Made by a program: the position numbers and the translations under genes
Shown: piece by piece, positions 43,593 to 51,214 of the stretch
Position numbering within the stretch: the stretch's first letter is position 1
Layout: the number at the start of each line of letters is the position of its first letter
Notes under the pieces: generated by a model
Told to the model about the DNA's origin: nothing
Seen by the model: only the letters and a program-made list of their open reading frames with translations
The model's database searches: none
From: Cellvibrionaceae bacterium
Lineage (GTDB): Bacteria > Pseudomonadota > Gammaproteobacteria > Pseudomonadales > Cellvibrionaceae
DNA: 64,000 nt
Assembly (NCBI GenBank): GCA_028281575.1
Contig: JANQJP010000031.1
Location: forward strand, 1 to 64,000
Direction of reading: 5' to 3'

Positions 43593-43886
43593 GAAGATGT
43601 TTCTACTGGTATAGTCTTAGGGACTTTGTCTCAGCGCGAACGGTGTGTGTGAAAAGCAGGTTGTTATGGTTAGTAGATATATTTCCCTCCCACACTAGCC
43701 ATCCGGCCTTACCCAATCAGATGGTTTATTCACATGAAATGCAATTTTAGGGGGGCGGATTCGTTTGCTTCACACGTCTACTAACAACGCACGCCAATTA
43801 TTCATAATTTACATCATGCGTGTGAATTGGATGTGTCAACAGAAGGCGTCAAACGCGCTCATTCCACTGTGCATACTACTAATAAG

Positions 43887-44405
43887 ATGAAGCCAGATTG
43901 CGAGGTTAGCTCGATACGCGATGTTTATATCCAGTATCGCTCAGAGCTGTGCCGCCATGTGATGGATAAAGCTGGGGTTACCAGTATTGAAGCTGAAGAT
44001 GTTGTGCAAACCACCTTTGCGCGAGTGGCAGAGACGGGTTTGGCGTCGGTGCGCAACCACCGGGCCTTTCTATATAAGATGAGCTACAACATCGCGATCG
44101 ATATGAAGCGGCGCGGACGTGTGCGCCAAAAACACGTTGAAGAAGCGGTTGCCTCAGAGGCGGCAACGGTTGAGGAGTTGAACCCGGAAAGGGTGGTTGA
44201 AGGCAGCAGGCAACTTAATATTATTGCCAAAGCGCTTTGGAGTATGCCCAAAAAACGCAGGCAGTTACTTATGATGAGTCGTTTTGAAGGTTTGAGTTAC
44301 GCAGAAATTGCCCGTCGGGTCAGTTTGTCTGAAACGGTGGTGCGCAAGCACATTTCTAAAGCGCTCGCGGATTGCCAGAACGCTTTACAAGCGAAGTGCG
44401 ACTAG
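43887..44405 (+). CDS. ECF-type RNA polymerase sigma factor (FecI-like)
   Basis: 172 residues from ATG 43887; the frame is open upstream to TTG 43827. It has sigma region 2 (VMDKAGVTSIEAEDVVQTTF, then NHRAFLYKMSYNIAIDMKRR) and region 4 with a helix-turn-helix (RFEGLSYAEIARRVSLSETV). The downstream FecR gene (12-nt gap) marks it as an iron-starvation-type ECF sigma controlled by an anti-sigma factor. Its targets probably include the TonB receptor genes that follow. The start choice is uncertain. Confidence 0.9.
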   Translation: MKPDCEVSSIRDVYIQYRSELCRHVMDKAGVTSIEAEDVVQTTFARVAETGLASVRNHRAFLYKMSYNIAIDMKRRGRVRQKHVEEAVASEAATVEELNPERVVEGSRQLNIIAKALWSMPKKRRQLLMMSRFEGLSYAEIARRVSLSETVVRKHISKALADCQNALQAKCD

Positions 44406-44417
44406 GTTCTTGTATTA

Positions 44418-45482
44418 ATGAGTGCAAAATTTAAGCAACTTTCAGAAGAGATTAACCAGCGAGCAAATGACTGGTTTGTGCACATGCATTCAGGCAATGC
44501 CACGGATGCCGAGCGCGAACAGTTGAATACCTGGCTTTCTGAAAGCCCCGAGCACAGAGAGGCTTACCAGCAGCTTCACGTAATATGGCAAGATCTTGGT
44601 GATCTGGCGGAAACAGCCGAAGGTCATGCGCTAAAGCAATCGATGCAGCCGGCTTCAATATTCGAGCTTCCAAAGCGCGCTTTCGATGCGTTGACGGGCT
44701 TTTTGCAGAATGCCATGGTGCCAGTCAAGGCTTATCACATATCGTCAATTGTGGCTGTGTCTATTGCGATAGTGATGGTGATATTTGGGGTTGAAGATTC
44801 AGGTAAGCCTGTTGTTAATCATCTCCATACGTCGACAACCGGTGAAATAAAATCTATCGAAATGGCTGATGGCAGTCGAATAGTTCTGGGAGCACAATCT
44901 GAGATTCAAATTCAAATAAACGAAGACCGCAGGTTGGTCGATCTAATTAGCGGTGAGGCGTTTTTTGATGTACGCACAGACGCCGAAAAACCATTCTTTG
45001 TAAATGTTAACGATGTGTCTGTTCGTGTTGTCGGCACTCAGTTTGATGTACACAAGCGGTACAGCAGTATAAGTATTGCGGTGTTAGAGGGATCGGTGAG
45101 TGTTGCAGAAAGATCGACGTACGAGAATAAAACACACTCACCTGGCGTGGTTTTGACTGCCGGTCAACAGGTAATTAAACCGAAAAATATGGATTTTGAG
45201 GCTGTTAAAACTATCTCTGATATTGAGCTGGGTGCGTGGCGTAGTGGTCGGCTTATATACCGGGATATGGCGCTAATCGACATTATTACGGATGCCAGCC
45301 GTTACTTTGATGGTGTTATTTCGTTGCGAGCTTCAGAGCTTGCCGATCAAAAAGTTACCGTGACGCTTAGGGCAGATCAAGTCACCGAGTTGCCGGAAAT
45401 GCTTTCTCAGACGCTGCCGTTGGCCGTACGTGAAATGCCTGAAAATCGGTTCTTATTAGAGAGACGCATTAATTCACACTAG
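44418..45482 (+). CDS. FecR-family anti-sigma factor / signal transducer
   Basis: A 354-residue inner-membrane protein. The N-terminal cytoplasmic FecR_N domain (NDWFVHMHSGNATDAEREQL, WLSESPEHREAYQQL) is followed by one TM at about 112-132 (HISSIVAVSIAIVMVIFGVE). The periplasmic FecR domain (MADGSRIVLGAQSEIQIQIN, LISGEAFFDVRTDAEKPFFV) and a C-terminal STN-like region follow. It holds or activates the adjacent ECF sigma factor in response to an outer-membrane receptor with an N-terminal signalling domain. The receptor at 51215 has such a domain; the one at 45760 does not. Confidence 0.93.
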   Translation: MSAKFKQLSEEINQRANDWFVHMHSGNATDAEREQLNTWLSESPEHREAYQQLHVIWQDLGDLAETAEGHALKQSMQPASIFELPKRAFDALTGFLQNAMVPVKAYHISSIVAVSIAIVMVIFGVEDSGKPVVNHLHTSTTGEIKSIEMADGSRIVLGAQSEIQIQINEDRRLVDLISGEAFFDVRTDAEKPFFVNVNDVSVRVVGTQFDVHKRYSSISIAVLEGSVSVAERSTYENKTHSPGVVLTAGQQVIKPKNMDFEAVKTISDIELGAWRSGRLIYRDMALIDIITDASRYFDGVISLRASELADQKVTVTLRADQVTELPEMLSQTLPLAVREMPENRFLLERRINSH

Positions 45483-45552
45483 TGCCCGGTTTGTTTTAAC
45501 TAGAAATAGTTTGAATGAAAATCGCGCGCACGACATCAATATCTTCTTTAAT

Positions 45553-45574
45553 TGCATTTTTTGCAAAAAATGCA
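45553..45574. promoter_or_regulatory. Perfect 22-bp palindrome upstream of the TonB receptor gene
   Basis: TGCATTTTTTG and its exact complement abut with no spacer. It lies about 185 nt upstream of the receptor start, in a 277-nt AT-rich intergenic region. It could be an operator for a dimeric regulator. The same region has two CCTAGG hexamers flanking the stretch just before the ribosome-binding site (AGGAG 8 nt before ATG 45760). Confidence 0.5.
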
Positions 45575-45759
45575 TAGCGCTGCACGGCTAATTCCCCTCT
45601 AAAGATTTCGTTTAAAAAATCTTGCGATTTAATATTTCTTTTTATTTTTGAAAAAAGGGGGAGCGGATTTTAAAACTCTCAACGTCTTATCTCCTAGGCT
45701 CACATTTAAATATGTCGTGCCAATAATTTTAAAAATAATTTTTCCTAGGAGTGTCACAG

Positions 45760-48636
45760 ATGTTTGCAAAAAACAAACTGTCCAGCGCTATTCTAGCAGC
45801 TACAGCGGTAATGGTTTATCAACCAAGCGTTGCACAAAGTACGGGTGCAGACGAAGAAGTCTTAGTAACAGGTATTCGTGGTAGTTTGGAACGAGCCGTG
45901 GATATTAAACGCGAAGCGTCCGGCGTCGTGGATGCGATTTCTTCAGAAGATATTGGTAAATTCCCGGACACCAACCTCGCGGAATCTTTGCAACGTATCA
46001 CGGGTGTATCTATTGACCGATCAGGTGGTGAAGGTCAGTCGATTACTGTTCGGGGTTTCGGTCCACAATTTAATACGGTTGTCGTTAACGGGCGACGTTT
46101 GGCATCAGAAAGCGAGACGCGTGGCTTCTCGTTCGACACATTCGCCTCAGAAATGGTTAGCTCGCTAAATGTTCATAAAACTGCAGAGGCATCACTACCT
46201 TCCGGTGGTATTGGCTCAACCGTAAATATTAAAACCCCCCGACCTCTTGAAAGTCCTGGCTTTAAATTAGCAGGCAGTTTAAAGGCGAACTATGAAGACA
46301 AGAGTGAAGAAACGTCGCCTCATATTTCAGCACTTTTTAGTAATACTTTCGCAGACGATACAGTTGGTGTGCTTGTGGCGGCGTCACAAACCGAGCGTAA
46401 TACGCGTATCGATCAAGCCCAAACCAACCAATGGCAAGGTGGTAGCTCTATTCCTACCGCCAGCTTAGCTGGAAATACGGGTGCAGCGCCGATACTTGCG
46501 CCGCAAAACTTTGATCAGCGAGTATTATTTGAAGAGCGCACACGAACCAATGCTAATCTCGTTGTGCAATTCGCTCCCAACGAAAACCTGACCATTACAG
46601 GTGACGTGATATATTCAGATTTTGATATCGAAGGGGAGGCGACATCCTACGGTCATTGGTTTACGCCATCAAATTTTACCGACGTTAGCACAGATGCGAA
46701 TGGCACCGTTACAGCGTTTGCTCAAGCTGCTGGTCAGGCAACAGACTTTCATTCAAAAACCAATGATCGTCTAACTGAAACGACATCTTTTGGTTTTAAC
46801 GTAAATTTTCAAGCGACCGAAAACTTAAATCTACAGTTTGACCTTTGGCAATCTGAAGCTGAGCGTGAGCCCAACAATGGTAACCGCAACAATATGGTGT
46901 TGGGTTACTTGCGCGGTGCTTCATATCTGAATGATGGTTCAGATCTTCCCAGCGTATTCGGCTTTGAGGAAGGCGTTCCTGACGTGGCGGGCAATCTGGA
47001 TGATGGTTTTCCTAATACGGGAGGTTTTCTCGATACCGTTGGTGACCCCGGAACGCACGCGGTGGGCGACTATTTGGACCCCTCTAACCCGAGAGCACAC
47101 GTAGCTATTCGTGGTGGCGAATCAACCGGTCTCGCGATTCAGGACGAAGTCACCGAAATTAAATTTGCAGGTGAGTGGGATGAAGGTTCAGACAGCGGCC
47201 TTGTAAAAGCCCGGTTTGGTGCAGGTATAAACTCAGAAACGCGTGACATAGACGGTTGGGACAACACCACGCGTAATGGGCACAATATCTTGGCTGGTTA
47301 CCTCGAAACGGGCGATGTCACTGCGGCGGGCGTGACCGCATTTGATATTCCCGACAGTGTTTTTGAAGTGTTTGATGCCGGTAGCGATTTTTTAACTGGC
47401 TTAAGCCAGGCTGGTAGTGAACGCATGCCTGCCCGTTGGCTTTATGCGCGCGACAATGAAGCGCTTTTCGATATTTTTGAACAGGAAACGGGCATTGATC
47501 ACGATGCAAATATGACGGGTTCTTCCATTACTGTTGAAGAAGAGGTGACGTTCGCATACCTGGAGCTGGATTTTGCGAGTGAAGTTGCCGATATGCCGCT
47601 GACTGCAACCGCCGGGGTACGAATAGAGTCTACAGATATTACGGTAGATGGGACTAATGTACCGCTTGAAGATGTCGTGGCCAACGCAGCTGACCAAACG
47701 CAGTTTAACGCGATTACCGGAGATCCTCAGGCAGTACAAGCGACAAATGATCACGAAGCCCTGCTACCTAATTTATCTGTAAACTTGGAAATTACGGAAA
47801 ACCTTGTCGCTCGCTTTGGTGCTTCGCAAACACTTACTCGTCCGACGCTCCGTCAATTGGCTCCGGCAATTAATATTGGTACTACTCGCCCTGGTAATTT
47901 GACAGCCAGCTCCGGTAACCCCCAATTAAAGCCTTTTTCATCAGATAACCTCGACCTTTCGCTCGAATATTACTTTGGCGAAGCAAGCTACGTATCGTTT
48001 GGCTATTTTCAGAAAAACGTCTCTGACTTCATCATAAATGGTTCGACAGTGACGACATTCAATGATAGTAACGGCAATGAAATTACCCAGCCTATCCAGG
48101 ATGAAGACGGTTTATTTACTACCGATGGCCCCAAAGGACCCGCCCCTTTTACATTGGCACTTCCCACGAATGGCGAGGATGATGTCAAAGTCGATGGTAT
48201 TGAAGTTGCGTTCCAGCACACCCTTGATATGGGCTTAGGGTTTATCGTCAACGCCACATTTGTGAACTCTGATGCGGAGTTTGACGTAAATGATTTTGAA
48301 GAATCTTTTGCTGTCACGGGAATCAGTGATTCTGCTAACGCCGTCATCTTCTACGAGAATGGCCCATTTTCTGGTCGTTTGGCGTACAACTGGCGTGATG
48401 AGTTCTTGCAAAGCCTGACTCAATCAGCTGGAGCGGGTGAGCCCGTTTTTGTTGAAGCGTATTCACAAGTGGATCTCAGTGCCAGCTACGACATAACAGA
48501 AAACGTTACTGTCTTTCTTGAAGGTATTAACTTAACCGAAGAGATCGTTCTTACCCACGGTCGATTTGACAATCAATTTTTGGATGCTTCAGATAGCGGT
48601 CGTCGTTTCTTATTTGGCGTACGTGGAAGCTTCTAA
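45760..48636 (+). CDS. TonB-dependent outer membrane receptor
   Basis: 958 residues from ATG 45760, which has AGGAG 8 nt upstream; an in-frame GTG at 45751 is part of that site. It has a signal peptide, then a TonB box-like EEVLVTGIRGSLERAVDIKR and a plug domain (NLAESLQRITGVSIDRSGGE, ITVRGFGPQFNTVVVNGRR). A long beta-barrel ends in aromatic GRRFLFGVRGSF. The plug type is that of carbohydrate-linked receptors common in Xanthomonas, Caulobacter and Cellvibrionales. It has no STN signalling domain. It precedes the halogenase-like and SapC genes, a frequent grouping. The substrate is unknown, possibly an oligosaccharide. Confidence 0.95.
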   Translation: MFAKNKLSSAILAATAVMVYQPSVAQSTGADEEVLVTGIRGSLERAVDIKREASGVVDAISSEDIGKFPDTNLAESLQRITGVSIDRSGGEGQSITVRGFGPQFNTVVVNGRRLASESETRGFSFDTFASEMVSSLNVHKTAEASLPSGGIGSTVNIKTPRPLESPGFKLAGSLKANYEDKSEETSPHISALFSNTFADDTVGVLVAASQTERNTRIDQAQTNQWQGGSSIPTASLAGNTGAAPILAPQNFDQRVLFEERTRTNANLVVQFAPNENLTITGDVIYSDFDIEGEATSYGHWFTPSNFTDVSTDANGTVTAFAQAAGQATDFHSKTNDRLTETTSFGFNVNFQATENLNLQFDLWQSEAEREPNNGNRNNMVLGYLRGASYLNDGSDLPSVFGFEEGVPDVAGNLDDGFPNTGGFLDTVGDPGTHAVGDYLDPSNPRAHVAIRGGESTGLAIQDEVTEIKFAGEWDEGSDSGLVKARFGAGINSETRDIDGWDNTTRNGHNILAGYLETGDVTAAGVTAFDIPDSVFEVFDAGSDFLTGLSQAGSERMPARWLYARDNEALFDIFEQETGIDHDANMTGSSITVEEEVTFAYLELDFASEVADMPLTATAGVRIESTDITVDGTNVPLEDVVANAADQTQFNAITGDPQAVQATNDHEALLPNLSVNLEITENLVARFGASQTLTRPTLRQLAPAINIGTTRPGNLTASSGNPQLKPFSSDNLDLSLEYYFGEASYVSFGYFQKNVSDFIINGSTVTTFNDSNGNEITQPIQDEDGLFTTDGPKGPAPFTLALPTNGEDDVKVDGIEVAFQHTLDMGLGFIVNATFVNSDAEFDVNDFEESFAVTGISDSANAVIFYENGPFSGRLAYNWRDEFLQSLTQSAGAGEPVFVEAYSQVDLSASYDITENVTVFLEGINLTEEIVLTHGRFDNQFLDASDSGRRFLFGVRGSF

Positions 48637-48676
48637 TGCAATAATTATGTAAGTGGTGCGCGTTATATTACATAAT

Positions 48677-48709
48677 GGCCGCTGCGTCTATGCAGCGGTC
48701 TTTTTTTTT
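48677..48709 (+). terminator. Intrinsic terminator after the TonB receptor gene
   Basis: CCGCTGC and GCAGCGG form a perfect 7-bp stem, extended by a G-T and a G-C pair, with a short loop and nine T residues. It separates the receptor from the halogenase-SapC pair. Confidence 0.92.
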
Positions 48710-48753
48710 ATAATAAGAAACATTTTGTTGGCAAGTTGAGAAAGGGCGAGAGG

Positions 48754-50298
48754 ATGAATACACGTACTAAATCCGTAGTCGTCGTTGGGGGTGGCACAGC
48801 AGGTTGGATCACGGCTGGCCGAATAGCGGCGCACCATCAATCCAATTCCGAAACCAAAATACAAATAATATTGGTCGAATCACCCGGGATTCCGCCGATT
48901 GGTGTGGGTGAAGGCACCTGGCCTACCATGCGAAACACGCTTCGGAGCCTGGGCATAAAAGAGACAGATTTTATTCGCGAGTGTCATGCTTCATTCAAAC
49001 AGGGGGCTAAATTTTCTCGTTGGGTTACAGGCGAGAACGATGACTTTTATTATCATCCATTAGTTTTGCCTCAAGGTTTTCCAAAATGTGATTTAGCGCC
49101 CTTTTGGCAAAACGAAAGTAATAGCAAATCATTTTCAGAGGCTGTTTGTTTCCAAGAAGACATCTGTGAAAGTGGTTTGGCTCCAAAAATGATTACTACC
49201 CCGGAATATGCTTCTGTTGCTAATTATGCCTATCATCTCGATTCGGGAAAATTTTCGGCTTTTTTGCAAAATCACTGCGTCAAAAAATTGGGTGTTAGAC
49301 ATATATTGGATGATGTTGTAGGTATAAACGCAACTGCAGATGGTGATATTGGTTCTGTCGTCACTAAACAAAATGGTGAGGTACGTGGAGAATTATTTAT
49401 TGATTGTACCGGTTTTTCCTCGCTTCTTCTCGGAGAGTATTTCGAGGTGCCCTTTGTGGATTGTAGTGATGTTCTTTTTATCGATACGGCTTTAGCAACG
49501 CAAGTGTCATATGAAGGGGAAGATTCCCCAATTGTATCTCATACGGTATCCACCGCCACAGAGGCTGGCTGGATATGGGATATCGGACTGAGTCATCGCC
49601 GTGGTATCGGCCACGTATTTTCAACAAAATATACGAGCGAAGAACGTGCGGAACAAACGCTTAGCGATTATATTGGACCCGCTTACAAAAACTTAAATAT
49701 ACGCAAAATCCCAATAAAGTCTGGTCATCGAAAACAATTCTGGAAAAAGAACTGCGTTGCCGTTGGTCTTTCTGCAGGTTTTTTGGAGCCTCTTGAAGCT
49801 TCAGCGTTAGTATTGGTGGAAATGTCGGCGAGTATGATTGCCGAGCAATTACCCTTATGTCGCGAAGTAATGGATATTACAGCAAAACGATTCAACGAAA
49901 CATTTCTATACCGATGGGGCCGGATTGTTGATTTCTTGAAACTCCACTACATACTCAGTCGTCGAACTGATAATCAGTTTTGGATCGATAACCGGGACCC
50001 TGAAACTATTCCGGAGAGCTTGCAAGAATTAATGAAGTTATGGAAATATAGATCTCCAGGTGATGTTGATTTTGCAAGTAATTATGAAGTATTTCCTGCT
50101 GCGAGCTATCAGTACGTACTTTACGGAATGGGTTTCAAAACGGATAGAGAGTTTTTGCATCATGCTTTGAGCAATAAAAAGCTGGCTGATGAACAATTTA
50201 AAATTAATAAACATAATATTGATAAGGTAACCAAAATGTTACCTACGAATAGAGAGTTATTGAGTAAAATATATCAATATGGTTTGCAAGCTATTTAG
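48754..50298 (+). CDS. Tryptophan-halogenase-family flavoprotein
   Basis: 514 residues from ATG 48754 (AAAGGG about 7 nt upstream). The FAD-binding GxGxxG is VVVVGGGTAGWITAGRIAAH. The halogenase-type active-site lysine lies in ASFKQGAKFSRWV, and the WxWxIP-related motif is AGWIWDIGLSHRRGIGHVFS (Gly instead of Pro). These are hallmarks of the family. Most homologues next to TonB receptors and SapC have no proven halogenation activity, and the altered WxWx-I-P motif makes the substrate uncertain. It probably forms a transcript with sapC, which starts 13 nt after this stop. Confidence 0.9.
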   Translation: MNTRTKSVVVVGGGTAGWITAGRIAAHHQSNSETKIQIILVESPGIPPIGVGEGTWPTMRNTLRSLGIKETDFIRECHASFKQGAKFSRWVTGENDDFYYHPLVLPQGFPKCDLAPFWQNESNSKSFSEAVCFQEDICESGLAPKMITTPEYASVANYAYHLDSGKFSAFLQNHCVKKLGVRHILDDVVGINATADGDIGSVVTKQNGEVRGELFIDCTGFSSLLLGEYFEVPFVDCSDVLFIDTALATQVSYEGEDSPIVSHTVSTATEAGWIWDIGLSHRRGIGHVFSTKYTSEERAEQTLSDYIGPAYKNLNIRKIPIKSGHRKQFWKKNCVAVGLSAGFLEPLEASALVLVEMSASMIAEQLPLCREVMDITAKRFNETFLYRWGRIVDFLKLHYILSRRTDNQFWIDNRDPETIPESLQELMKLWKYRSPGDVDFASNYEVFPAASYQYVLYGMGFKTDREFLHHALSNKKLADEQFKINKHNIDKVTKMLPTNRELLSKIYQYGLQAI

Positions 50299-50311
50299 GA
50301 AAAGTTAAGTA

Positions 50312-51022
50312 ATGCCAAAGTTAGTTGAGTTAGATAATGTTGCTCATAGAGAACTTAAGATAGATTCGAAAAAAATCGAATCGATGGCTCGAGAGGAACG
50401 AATGATCCCCGTTGTCATAAGCGAGTTTTTAAACTTATCGCTTCAATATCCGGTGGTCTTTACAAAAAACGTTGAAACGGGTCAGTTTACTGCTGTAGCG
50501 GTATTGGGTTTTGAAGAGGGTGAGAATTTATTTTTCGTTAATGGCAGATGGGAGGGTATTTACCAACCTCTCAATTTGGTAAGACAACCCTTTTTTCTTA
50601 CACGAAAGAATAATGAAGTCGTCATGTGTATCGATATTGATAGCCCTGTTGTTTCTCGTTATGAGGGTCAGCGTATTTTTGACGAAGAAGGTGGAGAAAC
50701 AGATCTGCTTGAAAGTGTCAAAAGTGTGTTGGCAGAACTGAATATCAGTGATGTTCAAACAAAAAGCTTTATACAAACACTGCTTGAATACGAATTGATC
50801 CGATCAATCTCACTTGATATTAAATTGGCAAACGACGAGAAACTCAAAATTCAGGGCATTTATACAATAGATGAGGAAAAGCTTGGGTCATTAAATGAAA
50901 ATCATCTGTTTGATCTGCATAGTAAAAACTATTTAAAACCTATTTATGCGATGCTTGTTTCGCTGGGGCATGCGTATACTTTGGCAAGTAAAAAGCTCGG
51001 AAATCTGGAAAAGCCTACGTAA
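50312..51022 (+). CDS. SapC-family protein
   Basis: A 236-residue soluble protein. It has the SapC signature early in the sequence (ISEFLNLSLQYPVVFTKNVE, TAVAVLGFEEGENLFFVNGR, YQPLNLVRQPFFL) and a central VMCIDIDSPVV. The name comes from a Campylobacter S-layer locus; biochemical function is unknown. It regularly co-occurs with tryptophan-halogenase-like proteins and TonB receptors, as here. It is 13 nt after the halogenase-like gene. Confidence 0.9.
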   Translation: MPKLVELDNVAHRELKIDSKKIESMAREERMIPVVISEFLNLSLQYPVVFTKNVETGQFTAVAVLGFEEGENLFFVNGRWEGIYQPLNLVRQPFFLTRKNNEVVMCIDIDSPVVSRYEGQRIFDEEGGETDLLESVKSVLAELNISDVQTKSFIQTLLEYELIRSISLDIKLANDEKLKIQGIYTIDEEKLGSLNENHLFDLHSKNYLKPIYAMLVSLGHAYTLASKKLGNLEKPT

Positions 51023-51214
51023 ACAATATTGCCCTAGACCAAAGGCGGTGTCTGATGTCGCGGATCGCCCTTGTATTAAAAGGGAACAATTAGGTAGCGG
51101 CTGTGGTCTCGAATAAGGCATATTTAAGTGGTATAGTTCAGCGATGATAGGTTTGGCGCCAAGGCCTTAGAACGCTGATTGAATAGAGCTGCCTTACTAT
51201 TGGGCAGTTTACGT

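Noticed and set aside
43593..43886. TTAGTAGA/TCTACTAA inverted repeat before the sigma factor gene
   Set aside because: Only 8 bp with a spacer of roughly 100 nt; not distinguishable from chance without comparison to relatives.
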